A stretch of DNA of 64,000 nt from Methanohalophilus sp. RSK (GTDB taxonomy: Archaea > Halobacteriota > Methanosarcinia > Methanosarcinales > Methanosarcinaceae), in the NCBI RefSeq assembly GCF_003722075.1, contig NZ_RDSK01000009.1, positions 186,001 to 250,000 on the forward strand, read 5' to 3'. A program made the translations under genes and the position numbers. Each line of letters begins with the position of its first letter. The stretch's first letter is position 1. Under the pieces are notes generated by a model, which searched no databases, was not told where the DNA came from, and was given only the letters and a program-made list of their open reading frames with translations. Positions 37,812-47,019 of the stretch are shown here, piece after piece.

Positions 37812-38544
37812 TGTCAACATCAATAAGATGCTCGCCATATATCAGATAAGTGTTATTCCTATGAGCTACTACCTGATCTGGTGAAGATGAAGATATGGAA
37901 AAATCATTTTCTTCCAGATATTCTTTCCACAGCCTTGCAAATTCACTGTTTATGGTAATTGTTAAATTATTCACAGAACTGTTCGTTGTAAGACTGCTAT
38001 TGTTGTAGCTCATTTTTAGAGTGGATACTCCGCTACCGGATTGAAATGAATTTCCTGAAGTCCTTATAACTGTGATCGTGGTAATATTTTCCGAATCAAG
38101 TTTTGAAGTGAATATCGGAGGAGCGGAAGTAAGCACCACTCTCTGGCCGGGGTAATATTTGAAGACTGCCCCGTTTTCGTAGACTATTCTTTTATCATTT
38201 TTGCCATATTCCACAGTACCAATTGCTTGGGGCGATGAGTCTATTCCCGGATAATCTATGCTTATATTTGATTTATTTGATAGCCCCAGGCTTGATGAAT
38301 ATAATTTGAATTTCATTGTTTTTACAGGCAATTCATTGAATGCGACTGTTTCCATATTGCTTTGCAAAACGACAAAACTCTGCTCCGAACTTTCAAATAC
38401 ACTGGCATCCATATTTGAACGTAACGTCGGATAACCAACTGCATAAATCAAACCGATGGAAAGTATGACTATTCCAAATATCAGGATAAAGCCCACTACT
38501 TCTGAGACAGCCCTGTCGTCCATAAAATTATTCATCTGAAACAT
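37804..38544 (-). CDS. Pseudopilin-like surface-structure protein 5 (DUF7289-like)
   Basis: 246 aa from ATG 38544; other ATGs at 38556 and 38535 are equally possible, all overlapping the end of the upstream gene. The N-terminus MDDRAVSEVVGFILIFGIVILSIGLIYAVG is the longest and most pilin-like of the set: charged residues, then a hydrophobic helix. The rest is a beta-rich domain with an RVVLTSAPPIF segment and several N-glycosylation sequons. It resembles the haloarchaeal family I recall as DUF7289. It is the last gene of a tightly overlapping operon of five. Its stop overlaps the convergent surface-protein stop by eight bases. Confidence 0.75.
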   Translation of the reverse strand: MFQMNNFMDDRAVSEVVGFILIFGIVILSIGLIYAVGYPTLRSNMDASVFESSEQSFVVLQSNMETVAFNELPVKTMKFKLYSSSLGLSNKSNISIDYPGIDSSPQAIGTVEYGKNDKRIVYENGAVFKYYPGQRVVLTSAPPIFTSKLDSENITTITVIRTSGNSFQSGSGVSTLKMSYNNSSLTTNSSVNNLTITINSEFARLWKEYLEENDFSISSSSPDQVVAHRNNTYLIYGEHLIDVDIN

Positions 38545-38971
38545 ATTTGATACCATGAGTTTGATTGTTGCTTGTTGTTGTTCCGTATATTCCAATGATC
38601 GGTGAAATTCCTGCAAGGGTTACATTGACTTCTTTGTCTGAAGTTGCAGAAGTAATCGAGATTACCTGGTCATCCCTAACAGGCTCTGCACTAATCATAT
38701 AGTATTCTCCAGCAATACGATCAGGTATGGAATAACTTGTTTCTATCTTCCCGTTTTCTGGAGCGATAAGGTATATTTCAGTAACGAGTGTTCCTACTTT
38801 ATTTCCAACATCTGCAAAATTTTTTTCCATAACAACTTCGGAAGGTTCTTCTACAATCACATCTGTAATCCCAAATTGAATTATTAAGAAAAATGATATG
38901 AAGATGCCGGAAAAAAGGATATAACCCATTGTTATCGAAACAGCATTTTCATTTTTCAGAAATGATTTCAT
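38528..38971 (-). CDS. Pseudopilin-like protein 4 (DUF7266-like)
   Basis: 147 aa. Short polar N-terminus MKSFLKNENAVSITMGYILFSG followed by a hydrophobic helix (to about residue 35), then a beta-rich domain with VGTLVTEIYLIAPENGKI and GEYYMISAEP strands. The layout is that of a type IV pseudopilin without an obvious class III cleavage site. I recall related haloarchaeal families of the DUF72xx series (DUF7266) in pilus operons. The start overlaps the previous stop by four bases (ATGA), so translation is coupled. Function in a surface filament or secretion device is inferred from the operon. Confidence 0.72.
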   Translation of the reverse strand: MKSFLKNENAVSITMGYILFSGIFISFFLIIQFGITDVIVEEPSEVVMEKNFADVGNKVGTLVTEIYLIAPENGKIETSYSIPDRIAGEYYMISAEPVRDDQVISITSATSDKEVNVTLAGISPIIGIYGTTTSNNQTHGIKYVSDE

Positions 38972-39429
38972 GGACCCACCTCAATAATTTCAGGTTTTGA
39001 TGAGTAGGAAGTGTCAGCATTAAGGAAAGTAACATTAACCCACACTTGCCCAATGGAAGTGTTTGTAGAGTTATTTTCCTTTGTGTATTTCATGTATTCC
39101 ACATCAACAAATTCCCCATGGGCAGCATATAGTACTTGCACTTGTTCATTATAACTATCCATTACAGTTGAAAGTCCGACATCAATACTCTGATTTGAAG
39201 TCTGATTCTCGCTATAAGCAATATCAGCAGCTGTACCTGCGACTTCGTGAGTTTGTAATTTAAGTTCACGAATGTCATCCTTTGGGAAACCAATTGCAGT
39301 GTCTGCTGAATAGTATCCATTAAGATTTGCCTGATTTAATAGGACTGCAATGGTTACAAGTGCGATTGCAATTGCAAGGCCAGATAACAATATCCATTGA
39401 CCGGATGTGTCGTTTTTCAAACCTTCCAT
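38968..39429 (-). CDS. Pseudopilin-like protein 3 (DUF7261-like)
   Basis: 153 aa. N-terminus MEGLKNDTSGQWILLSGLAIAIALVTIAVLLNQANL: a soluble cap with SGQW, then one transmembrane helix, then an extracytoplasmic domain with helical and beta segments (ELKLQTHEVAGTAADIAY, VWVNVTFLNADTSY). This is the arrangement of small TadE/pilin-like subunits; I recall the haloarchaeal counterpart as DUF7261. It overlaps its neighbours by 4 and 13 bases. No individual function can be given. Confidence 0.72.
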   Translation of the reverse strand: MEGLKNDTSGQWILLSGLAIAIALVTIAVLLNQANLNGYYSADTAIGFPKDDIRELKLQTHEVAGTAADIAYSENQTSNQSIDVGLSTVMDSYNEQVQVLYAAHGEFVDVEYMKYTKENNSTNTSIGQVWVNVTFLNADTSYSSKPEIIEVGP

Positions 39430-39941
39430 AATATCAACCTCACTTCTACAACACGTATACTGGAGTTGTCAAAATTCCAGCTTCCTCCATCTGCCGTAAC
39501 GGTACTGTTATCAAATGTCACAAGTCTTCTTCCCACAACTGCATTTTCCGTAGGCACACCATTTATTATGACGTTTTTTGTTTTCAGTTTATTTCCTTCA
39601 ACGTATGCAATATCAACGTTGTACACGGTATCCGGAATGATTTTTTCACTCAATAACACGTCGAGTTCTTCCATAATAGATTGGTTGAGATTCGCATTTT
39701 GACTTAGATTCAACCCGGCAACTGATTCTGTAAGATTTGTCTGGAAAGTACCTTCTGGGGCACTATCAACAATATTTAATGCATCATTTGCTATTTGCTG
39801 AAGTTGCACTTCTGTTTGCATTTCAGATTGGGGAGTAACAAGTACTGAGTTCTGTGTTACCGTCATTATGGTTAATGTAATCAGTAATGCAGCAGCAAGA
39901 CCCTCTATAGTCTGGAGCTGGGCTTTATCATTCATCTCCAT
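39417..39941 (-). CDS. Pseudopilin-like protein 2 (DUF7288-like)
   Basis: 174 aa. N-terminus MEMNDKAQLQTIEGLAAALLITLTIMTVTQN is a pilin-type leader and helix with the EGLAAALL core; the remainder (TEVQLQQIANDALNIVDSAPEG, then beta strands ending RVVEVRLILWKV) is an extracellular head. I recall this family as DUF7288 in haloarchaea. Its ATG overlaps the upstream gene by 10 bases and its stop overlaps the next gene by 13, which indicates a fixed stoichiometric operon. Confidence 0.72.
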   Translation of the reverse strand: MEMNDKAQLQTIEGLAAALLITLTIMTVTQNSVLVTPQSEMQTEVQLQQIANDALNIVDSAPEGTFQTNLTESVAGLNLSQNANLNQSIMEELDVLLSEKIIPDTVYNVDIAYVEGNKLKTKNVIINGVPTENAVVGRRLVTFDNSTVTADGGSWNFDNSSIRVVEVRLILWKV

Positions 39942-40918
39942 ACTTTCACAACCAGTTCAGCCTTTTCATAGTGTTGTTTGGCATAATCTGCATATTCTAT
40001 ATATAGAGGACCCGGTGCAATATTCATCTCCGAAAAATTGATTCCCAACTGGTTGTGGGTTTCATTGAAAATATCCTGATAATATACAAGTTTAAGAGTG
40101 TCGTTGGGATTAATGGGGTCTGTATAAGGCCTAAAGTCATTGCTACCGTCCCTTTTTATATAGACACTGTAATTTTGTGAATCTTGTATAAGTAAATCCC
40201 CATTTAGTTCCGAACTCATATAAGATGTGTTGTTTGTCACATTGAAACCTGAAATCTGGACTATAATATTCTTTTCAATCGGCCCTGTGATATTTATTAT
40301 AGCCATATCGTTACTGGAACTGGATGCCTTTAAATCATCTGCACTAAAGTTTGCAATTTCTCCTTTTTCCACAAGAACCAGTCTTTTGGTCTGGAATACA
40401 TTATCCCTGCCAGGGGATTGAGTGCCAAATGTTGCTGTTTGGTTACCTATACGAACAGGTATGCCGTTCTGGAGAATCGAAATATTATATTCATATTCAA
40501 TTCTTGCTCCATTTATATTATCAAAAAGCCCTAGCATTGTGATGATTTCATCTTCATTAAGACCTTGTGTACTTTCTATTTTTGAATAGTTCAAAATATT
40601 TGGTTTGTTTGTTGTCCTGGATTGATGACTGGAATCTGCTGCAAACCCCAATCTGAACACATGATCTGTATGATATTCCCAATCAGTACCAGTACTATTT
40701 GGAACTCCGGATTTCTCATCCCACCAGCCGGGGTCTTCTGAAAGGATAGTGGCAGTTCTGTACGAAATTATACTTAAATCTTCATCACTGGAAGATATAG
40801 TTGAAAATAGGCCGGGTACAAACTGTATAGTAAAAGTAAGTGCTATCAGGAATAGTGATAATCCTGCTAAAAAATCAATCGCTATCTGTCCAGATTCATC
40901 TTTCATACTACTAATCAT
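39932..40918 (-). CDS. Pseudopilin-like protein 1, large (DUF7287-like)
   Basis: 328 aa. N-terminus MISSMKDESGQIAIDFLAGLSLFLIALTFTIQFVPG is a pilin-like leader plus helix; ESGQIAIDFLAG is close to the TadE/pilin start. The large extracellular part includes an ILSEDPGWWDEKSGVPNS segment, several N-x-S/T sequons, and strands to RAELVVKVWR-like end (EKAELVVKVWR). I recall this type as DUF7287. It is the first pseudopilin gene, 36 bases after the ArlD/E-domain gene and in the same direction. Confidence 0.73.
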   Translation of the reverse strand: MISSMKDESGQIAIDFLAGLSLFLIALTFTIQFVPGLFSTISSSDEDLSIISYRTATILSEDPGWWDEKSGVPNSTGTDWEYHTDHVFRLGFAADSSHQSRTTNKPNILNYSKIESTQGLNEDEIITMLGLFDNINGARIEYEYNISILQNGIPVRIGNQTATFGTQSPGRDNVFQTKRLVLVEKGEIANFSADDLKASSSSNDMAIINITGPIEKNIIVQISGFNVTNNTSYMSSELNGDLLIQDSQNYSVYIKRDGSNDFRPYTDPINPNDTLKLVYYQDIFNETHNQLGINFSEMNIAPGPLYIEYADYAKQHYEKAELVVKVWR

Positions 40919-40954
40919 TATACATTAGTATTTTATAAAATATAACTATTATTA

Positions 40955-42391
40955 TTATATGCCGTAGATTTCCGTGCCGTTTTTGACTTTCTTTATATCT
41001 TTTTCCACAACAGAAAGTTTGTTCCGGTCAACTTCCAAACCTGCCAGTTTTTCCATGAACCAGATGGACCTCACATGTTCATCGGGCGACATTTTCCAGT
41101 CGGTTTTTTCGATATAGAAATCAATTCCTTCTGCATATCTCAAAAGATCCAGACGCACATCATCACTTATCCATCCGAGTTCTTCATAATAAGCCAGGAT
41201 TTCCTGTAAATTGTTCCTTCCAACAAGTTCCATGAGATACTCAAGCCACTCCATACAAAGCTTTATGTTGGTGGAATTTTTGACAATATTATTTATTATC
41301 ACACCATTACTGCCATGATAGTAACCGGAAGAGCCCGTTTTTTTGAGTTCTTCATCAACAAAGTTTTTCAGTTCCTTAACTAACTGTATACTTTCCTTCC
41401 GATACTCTTCAACCTTACTTCCTTCTTCCTGATTCTGGCTGTTCACAAGTGATATGTCTGCCATAAGAAGAGAAAGGGCCTCTGTAATTTCATCCATCCT
41501 GCGTTCATTTTTTTGACCCGAAACTTTGAGTTCACCGAGGCCATCCGCAAACTCCTGGACAATTTTGTTGGAATATTCCATGCTTGATTGAGCAACTTCC
41601 CTGTTGTCTTCCAGTAATTGCTGCAGGTTGGTATGTGAGGAAGTAATTGTTTGCATATTTTGTTCTATAGATTGCAGGGCATCACGGATTTCGTTTTTTT
41701 CTTCCTGCAGGGACTGAACATTTAATTCAATAGTCTCAATCTTGTCCTGAAGGTCGTTTATTTTAGAGCCGGTAGAATCAATCTGTGAGGCAAAAGTTTC
41801 CTGAATTTGCCTTTTTTCTGAAGATAATGTATTTTGTTCATTCCCAAGATTTTCCAGGGACCGGTTGATATCTTCTATCTGAGTATTTATTTTTGCAATT
41901 TCCGTATTGGATTGAATAGATGTCATTTCTTCAGCGTGCGACTGAGATGATTCCTTATTTTCTCCGTAGGTTTCTGTATTCTCATCGAAAAAAACTTCAT
42001 CGTCAAACTCATCAGAAACCTGTAGTTCTGCAGGGATCGATTTTTTCGCATGATTTTTTGCTTTTGACTGTTGATTTCCTTCCTTTATATCATCCATTTT
42101 CTGGAAGAAATCCCTTCTACGGGTCAATCGCCCTACCATTGATGTCAATTTTTGGACAAAACCCGCAGGACTGTCAGTATTATCACTTGCAACCGGTTGT
42201 GTCTTTTCCAATTGGTCGTTATCATCAGTATTGTCGGCAACATCATCTTCTTTTAGATTCGGACTGCCTGTATCTTCAGTTTGCTCAAAAAAGGATTCAT
42301 TGTCAGCGGCAGGTTCATTATCCCAGGGAAATATGGGTTCATTTTCCATATTTACTTGTTTTTTATTTCCTGAATTATCGCTGCCTTCCAT
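40955..42391 (-). CDS. Coiled-coil protein with C-terminal ArlD/E (FlaD/E) domain
   Basis: 478 aa and soluble. Residues 1-155 are acidic and low-complexity, 160-350 form a long coiled coil (NTEIAKINTQIEDINRSLENL and on), and about 365-450 match the archaellum accessory FlaD/FlaE (ArlD/ArlE) domain: CMEWLEYLMELVGRNNLQEIL, YYEELGWISDDV, LLRYAEGIDFYIEK. In the archaellum such proteins form the cytoplasmic ring that couples the motor to chemotaxis. Here no archaellin, ArlI, ArlJ or CheF gene is present; instead it heads the pseudopilin operon. A scaffold for a non-archaellum filament or secretion machine is inferred. Confidence 0.8.
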   Translation of the reverse strand: MEGSDNSGNKKQVNMENEPIFPWDNEPAADNESFFEQTEDTGSPNLKEDDVADNTDDNDQLEKTQPVASDNTDSPAGFVQKLTSMVGRLTRRRDFFQKMDDIKEGNQQSKAKNHAKKSIPAELQVSDEFDDEVFFDENTETYGENKESSQSHAEEMTSIQSNTEIAKINTQIEDINRSLENLGNEQNTLSSEKRQIQETFASQIDSTGSKINDLQDKIETIELNVQSLQEEKNEIRDALQSIEQNMQTITSSHTNLQQLLEDNREVAQSSMEYSNKIVQEFADGLGELKVSGQKNERRMDEITEALSLLMADISLVNSQNQEEGSKVEEYRKESIQLVKELKNFVDEELKKTGSSGYYHGSNGVIINNIVKNSTNIKLCMEWLEYLMELVGRNNLQEILAYYEELGWISDDVRLDLLRYAEGIDFYIEKTDWKMSPDEHVRSIWFMEKLAGLEVDRNKLSVVEKDIKKVKNGTEIYGI

Positions 42392-42455
42392 AAAACATCA
42401 TCTTTCCCCTTTTGGTCAACAATAATTATATGGGGAATGTTTATTTAAGAGTTAC

Positions 42456-43286
42456 TCAGATGCGCTTGTACCATACATTCATATTTTCAAGGTTACCGGA
42501 TATATTGGTGTTTTGAACAAGCTTTCCGGTAAATTCATACCCCAGCCTTGCAAAAACAGTATTCATACCATAGGACGCGGCCCGGGCGATGGTATACAAT
42601 GTAAGGATCCCTTTCTTATTCATTTCTGTTTCCATCTTTGAGAGGAGATAAGTGGACAGACCCATTCCCCTGAACTGAGGGAGTGTAGCAAAGTCGGTCA
42701 TTTCCGCATTCCGGTTTTCAAAATCGATCTCGCAAGAGGAAAGGGCAACTATGTCACCTTCATTTTCAACTGCGAAATATACAACATTATCTTCCATAGT
42801 CTCTTTCAGGTAGGCAGGGTCCTGGATAGGGAAAGGGTATGTAGGGAACACTTCAGCGTAGATCTCTGCCATTGCAGGCATATCCGCTTCCGTACACATC
42901 CGGATCAGGAAACCTTCAGGTAATTCAGGTTTCCTGATGTCTCCTGCCTTATCCCTGGCAGTGGAGATGATCCGGTCATCCTCGGCCTGTGTGTCTTCCT
43001 GCCTGTTCCCCGTGAAATATTTACACATAAACCGGGCTTCTTTCGTGCCGGAATAATAGCCGGGAACACCGGCCTCCTTTACATAGCCCTTTGCATCAAA
43101 GGCAGCTCTGGAATCTGCAGGGACTTTTGCAAATATCTTGCTATAGCCATGCTTTTCGGCCAATCGATCCATCTCAGGTATAATATCCGGCAGGTCATCG
43201 GTATCCAGTTTCATAAGATAAATACGATTGTTGTATGTACCGTGCTGGACCAGGGATTTACCGATTTTTTCGATTATATCACTCAA
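42456..43286 (-). CDS. ablB: Beta-lysine N6-acetyltransferase
   Basis: 276 aa. AblB acetylates beta-lysine with acetyl-CoA to N-epsilon-acetyl-beta-lysine, a compatible solute built up at high salt. The GNAT acetyl-CoA site is visible as [17 protein letters not shown] near two-thirds of the length. The chosen start is TTG at 43286, which lies inside the last codons of ablA and is preceded by GGAGAGAAGG; the resulting N-terminus ([26 protein letters not shown]) fits the family. An upstream ATG (43325) would add 13 residues encoded within ablA. It overlaps ablA by eight bases, so the two are translationally coupled. Confidence 0.94.
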   Translation of the reverse strand: MSDIIEKIGKSLVQHGTYNNRIYLMKLDTDDLPDIIPEMDRLAEKHGYSKIFAKVPADSRAAFDAKGYVKEAGVPGYYSGTKEARFMCKYFTGNRQEDTQAEDDRIISTARDKAGDIRKPELPEGFLIRMCTEADMPAMAEIYAEVFPTYPFPIQDPAYLKETMEDNVVYFAVENEGDIVALSSCEIDFENRNAEMTDFATLPQFRGMGLSTYLLSKMETEMNKKGILTLYTIARAASYGMNTVFARLGYEFTGKLVQNTNISGNLENMNVWYKRI

Positions 43287-44592
43287 CGTCCCTTCTCTCC
43301 ATTCTTTCGGTATCTTCCGGTACAAGACTTACAATTTCATCATGATCGGCAAGCAGTTTTGCAATACCTGTAGATTTATATTCAGCTGCATCGTCAAGTT
43401 TGAGCTGGAGCTTACATTCTTCACATTTACGGTCACAGTATATCGGCTCATAGGAATCCGGTTCTTTATAGGAGGTGATCACACCCTCATAGTTACGCAA
43501 AATAACTCTGTTGGAGGACCAGGATATAAGATAGGAAGGCATGACAGGTATCTTACCTCCTCCATGGGGAGCATCGATTACATAAGTAGGAACTGCAAAA
43601 CCACTTGTGTGTCCGATGAGGTGTTCCATAATCTCTATACCCTTGCCCACCGGAGTGCGGAAATGGGACAGGCCTTCCGAAAGGTCACACTGGTAGAGGT
43701 AATAAGGACGTACACGGTTTTGCACAAGTTTCTGTACAAGCCTTTTCATAATCCTGTGACAGTCATTCACTCCTGAAAGCAACACCGTCTGGTTTCCGAG
43801 GGGAATTCCTGCATCTGCAAGTTTGCGCAGGGCTTCCCTGGAAGAGGCCGTTACTTCACGTGGATGGTTGAAATGGGTGTTGATCCAGAGCGGATGATGC
43901 TTTTTGAGTATTTCTACAAGATCATCAGTTACCCTGTAAGGAAGCACGACAGGCATCCTTGTACCGATACGAATTATCTCAACATGGGGAATTTCCCGCA
44001 GTTTTGTCAGAATCCAATCCAGATAAGCGTCAGGCAGCATCAATGGATCCCCGCCTGACAGCAGGACATCTCGCACCTGGGGGGTATTCCTGATGTATTC
44101 AAGTCCTTCAGAAACCGCATCTTTGGTGGGTATGGAATCAACATCTCCCACTTTTCTCTTACGTGTGCAATGCCTGCAGTACATCGAACAGGTGTTGCTT
44201 ATATGGAACAGTACCCTGTCCGGATACCTGTGTGTGATTCCCTCAACAGGACTGTCCTCATCCTCTGAAAGAGGATCTTCAAGATCGTCTTCATCGATGT
44301 CCAGCTCCTTTGGTGAAGGGAAGGCCTGCAGGAATATGGGATCATTCCTGAAATCCTCGGCATCTATGAGGGAAAGGTAGTATGGAGTAACGGATAATGG
44401 GAATTTTTCCAGGGTTTGTTTGAGTTTATCCTTTTCCCCCGGTTTGAATTTGATGCCAAGTAAAGTCTCAAATGTATCAATATCACCGATGGAATGCTTG
44501 AGTTGCCATCTCCAGTCCTTCCAGTTGGCAATAACAGTATCAGAATCGATTTTTTTAGCTATTTCTTTTTGTGCTTGTGTGTGCTGTGTCAT
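43279..44592 (-). CDS. ablA: Lysine 2,3-aminomutase
   Basis: 437 aa from ATG 44592. A radical SAM, PLP-dependent enzyme converting L-alpha-lysine to beta-lysine, the first step of N-epsilon-acetyl-beta-lysine synthesis. The radical SAM cysteines are C135, C139 and C142 in CSMYCRHC; the PLP/substrate-binding segment around [15 protein letters not shown] is intact, and a C-terminal pair ([10 protein letters not shown]) resembles the zinc-binding cysteines. In methanogens this operon is induced by salt, and the inverted repeat upstream (44636-44686) is a candidate control site. Confidence 0.96.
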   Translation of the reverse strand: MTQHTQAQKEIAKKIDSDTVIANWKDWRWQLKHSIGDIDTFETLLGIKFKPGEKDKLKQTLEKFPLSVTPYYLSLIDAEDFRNDPIFLQAFPSPKELDIDEDDLEDPLSEDEDSPVEGITHRYPDRVLFHISNTCSMYCRHCTRKRKVGDVDSIPTKDAVSEGLEYIRNTPQVRDVLLSGGDPLMLPDAYLDWILTKLREIPHVEIIRIGTRMPVVLPYRVTDDLVEILKKHHPLWINTHFNHPREVTASSREALRKLADAGIPLGNQTVLLSGVNDCHRIMKRLVQKLVQNRVRPYYLYQCDLSEGLSHFRTPVGKGIEIMEHLIGHTSGFAVPTYVIDAPHGGGKIPVMPSYLISWSSNRVILRNYEGVITSYKEPDSYEPIYCDRKCEECKLQLKLDDAAEYKSTGIAKLLADHDEIVSLVPEDTERMERRDVE

Positions 44593-44635
44593 AATGTACC
44601 ACATTTTTAATTTATATTACTTATTGAATGAATTT

Positions 44636-44686
44636 GCCTGCAAAAATTGCATAAGAACATACGCACAGCTAAAAAATAATGCAGGC
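44636..44686. promoter_or_regulatory. Inverted repeat upstream of ablA
   Basis: GCCTGCA (44636-44642) and TGCAGGC (44680-44686), 7 bases each, enclose 37 bases. They lie 44-94 bases upstream of the ablA ATG, just beyond a TATA-like TAATATAAATT (near 44610-44620). Candidate osmotic control site; role inferred. Confidence 0.4.
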
Positions 44687-44950
44687 AGAATGAAATTAAA
44701 TAGGTATATCACCTTTATTGAGCAAAATATCACAACTAGTAGAACCGCATGTTGTTTATTTATCGGTTCATATATAGTGGAAGAAGATATATATACTTTA
44801 CTGAATAATTCCAGTCAAATGTATAATCAGATATTCAAGTACTCTGAAACCCTGAAATAAATGATAAGATACCCAAATACAAGCATTATGAGGGATATTA
44901 ACCATGCCCAACGCAGAATACGCGCAAGGTTGTGGGGTTGTGTGATCCTA

Positions 44951-44985
44951 AAAAAAAGCCTGTCGGCCAGTCCTGGCCGATCAGG
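44951..44985 (-). terminator. Terminator of the A-ATPase operon
   Basis: On the minus strand CGGCCA-GGAC-TGGCCG, extended by CCTG pairing with one bulge, is followed by a T7 run (44957-44951). It lies 15 bases after the subunit D stop at 45000. Confidence 0.8.
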
Positions 44986-44999
44986 TGCTGCGGTAGGCA

Positions 45000-45617
45000 T
45001 TATGCCTTAATCCTCTTTAAGCGGAAGGTGTTTTCACGTTCCATCTCATCCAGCCGGAAACGAATGAAGTCCATTGCTTCCTGCATTTCGGGAATTACCT
45101 TGAATTCAAGGGCATTTACACGTCTTTTTGTTTTCTCGATGTCTTCAAGTAACCTTTTCATAGTGGTCTCAATCTCTGCTGCAAGAATAATCTTGTCAAC
45201 AAGGATCTCATATGAATCGACAGTTTCATCGATGCAGGAGCTTGTCCCGAGAATACCGTATCCCCTTTTGTTGATGGATTTATGCACACTGGATGCTTCG
45301 ATCTTAGGGACCACCACACCCATAATGTTGTGGCTTTCTAGACTTATTACAGGTCCCTCTTTGAGAGCAAGAGCAGTGGATTTTATTACCATTCTGCCCT
45401 CGACTGCCTCAGCGATCCCTATTTTTTCAGTGGCATTGTCATAGGCGTCATCCAGTTCGTTCCGTACACCCTTGGCCTTGTTCAAAATCTCAAAGAATTC
45501 CAGGATAAGACCATCCCTTTTCATTTTAAGCAACTTGTGGCCGCTCTGGGACAGTTTTATCTTTTTCTTCAGTTCAATAAGTTCGGAACGAGTTGGTTTA
45601 ACATCCTTTGTGCCCAT
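45000..45617 (-). CDS. atpD: A-type ATP synthase subunit D
   Basis: 205 aa, mostly helical. Subunit D is the central rotor shaft that, with subunit F, transmits rotation from the c-ring into the A3B3 head. The N-terminal coiled coil begins KPTRSELIELKKKIKLSQSGHKLLKMKRDGL, the family hallmark, and a matching C-terminal helix pairs with it (ETTMKRLLEDIEKTKRRVNALE). It is the last gene of the operon, 17 bases after atpB, and is directly followed by the terminator, so a subunit G gene is not part of this unit. Confidence 0.95.
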   Translation of the reverse strand: MGTKDVKPTRSELIELKKKIKLSQSGHKLLKMKRDGLILEFFEILNKAKGVRNELDDAYDNATEKIGIAEAVEGRMVIKSTALALKEGPVISLESHNIMGVVVPKIEASSVHKSINKRGYGILGTSSCIDETVDSYEILVDKIILAAEIETTMKRLLEDIEKTKRRVNALEFKVIPEMQEAMDFIRFRLDEMERENTFRLKRIKA

Positions 45618-45634
45618 AGTGGATCACTCTTTGT

Positions 45635-47017
45635 TCACTCTGCATTTTGATGTGCAGGGTGATATTTATCGATATACTTATTGTCTATCCTGGTGAGCTG
45701 TGCTTCCGGAAGCTCGGACAGAATTTCCCATGCTATGCCAAGAGTATCTTCGATATTCCTGTCTTCATCTTTTGCCTGTCTTACAAAACGGTCTTCGAAA
45801 AGATCGGCAAATTCCAGGATTCTCTGGTCTCTTTCGGAAAGGGATTCTTTACCGACAATTGCAACCAGTCCACGAAGGTCACGTCCTTCAGCATATCCAG
45901 CATACAACTGATCGGATACTGCTTTGTGGTCATCTCTTGTCTTATCATCTCCGATACCGGAGTTCATAAGACGAGAAAGGGATGGTAGCACATTGATCGG
46001 TGGGTAGATACCCTTCCTGTGAAGTTCACGGGATACTACAATCTGACCTTCGGTAATATAACCGGAAAGATCGGGTATTGGGTGAGTTATATCGTCACCA
46101 GGCATAGTCAGGATAGAAAACTGGGTTACAGATCCCTTGTTACCTTTGATTACACCTGCACGTTCATAGAGGGATGCAAGGTCAGTGTACATGTAACCGG
46201 GATATCCACGTCTACCGGGCACTTCTTCACGGGCTGCACCCATCTGACGGAGGGCTTCGCAGTAGTTTGTGATATCTGTCAGGATTACAAGTACATGCAT
46301 ATCGTGTTCGTATGCAAGATACTCTGCTGCTGTCAGTGCCATCCTCGGCGTGATGATACGCTCGACTGCAGGATCATCTGCAAGGTTGAGGAAAACTGTC
46401 GCTCTTTCAAGAGCACCTGTCTTCTCAAAGTCTTCCATGAATGACTGGGCTTCCTCATTGGTGATACCCATTGCAGCAAATACCACAGCGAAATCTTCTT
46501 CAGAACCGGGTACCTTTGCCTGTCTTGCAATCTGAAGAGCAATCTCATTGTGTGGCAGACCTGATCCAGAGAAGATAGGAAGTTTCTGTCCCCTTACAAG
46601 AGTGTTTGTACCGTCAATCGTGGATATTCCTGTCTGGATAAATTCTTCAGGTGGTCTCCTGGAATAAGGGTTCATTGACGCCCCATTCACATCTACCCTT
46701 TTTTCAGGGATGATTCTTGGACCACCGTCAAGGGGTTCTCCAGAACCGGAAAGGATACGACCGAGAAGGTCTTTTGCAACAGGAAGTTTGATGGTTTCTC
46801 CACTGAATACTACACCGGATTCGTCATTCAGGCCCTGAGTTCCTTCGAAAACCTGTACAACAACCATATCTGCGGAGGTGTCAAGGACCTGACCTCTCTT
46901 GGTAGTCCCATCAGGGAGATTAATCTGAACAAGTTCCCCATATCCTACAGGCTCAGTTTTTTCAAGGAATATAAGTGGTCCTGCAATATCTACAATGGTT
47001 TTGTATTCTTTGGTCAT
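45635..47017 (-). CDS. atpB: A-type ATP synthase subunit B
   Basis: 460 aa. Non-catalytic nucleotide-binding subunit that alternates with subunit A in the hexameric head. It has the beta-barrel start ([19 protein letters not shown]) and the rotary ATPase signature [14 protein letters not shown] with [13 protein letters not shown]. The position of the classical P-loop has the degenerate sequence [12 protein letters not shown], as expected of B subunits. The ribosome-binding site GGAGGCAA lies inside the end of atpA, two bases upstream of which atpA stops, so expression is coupled. Confidence 0.97.
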   Translation of the reverse strand: MTKEYKTIVDIAGPLIFLEKTEPVGYGELVQINLPDGTTKRGQVLDTSADMVVVQVFEGTQGLNDESGVVFSGETIKLPVAKDLLGRILSGSGEPLDGGPRIIPEKRVDVNGASMNPYSRRPPEEFIQTGISTIDGTNTLVRGQKLPIFSGSGLPHNEIALQIARQAKVPGSEEDFAVVFAAMGITNEEAQSFMEDFEKTGALERATVFLNLADDPAVERIITPRMALTAAEYLAYEHDMHVLVILTDITNYCEALRQMGAAREEVPGRRGYPGYMYTDLASLYERAGVIKGNKGSVTQFSILTMPGDDITHPIPDLSGYITEGQIVVSRELHRKGIYPPINVLPSLSRLMNSGIGDDKTRDDHKAVSDQLYAGYAEGRDLRGLVAIVGKESLSERDQRILEFADLFEDRFVRQAKDEDRNIEDTLGIAWEILSELPEAQLTRIDNKYIDKYHPAHQNAE

Positions 47018-47019
47018 TT

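Larger units (their letters stand above)
44605..44999. other. Region between ablA and the A-ATPase operon
   Basis: It contains the ablA promoter region, an inverted repeat and the A-ATPase terminator. A 14-codon open frame (44904-44945) and a longer antisense frame are not credible genes. No ahaG-like gene is found after subunit D. Confidence 0.55.

Noticed and set aside
44420..44860. 146-codon frame antisense to the start of ablA
   Set aside because: Mostly a shadow of ablA; the part beyond it has no recognisable protein features.
44904..44945. 14-codon frame with GAGGGATATT upstream, a possible leader peptide
   Set aside because: No downstream gene on that strand, only the A-ATPase terminator; probably chance.
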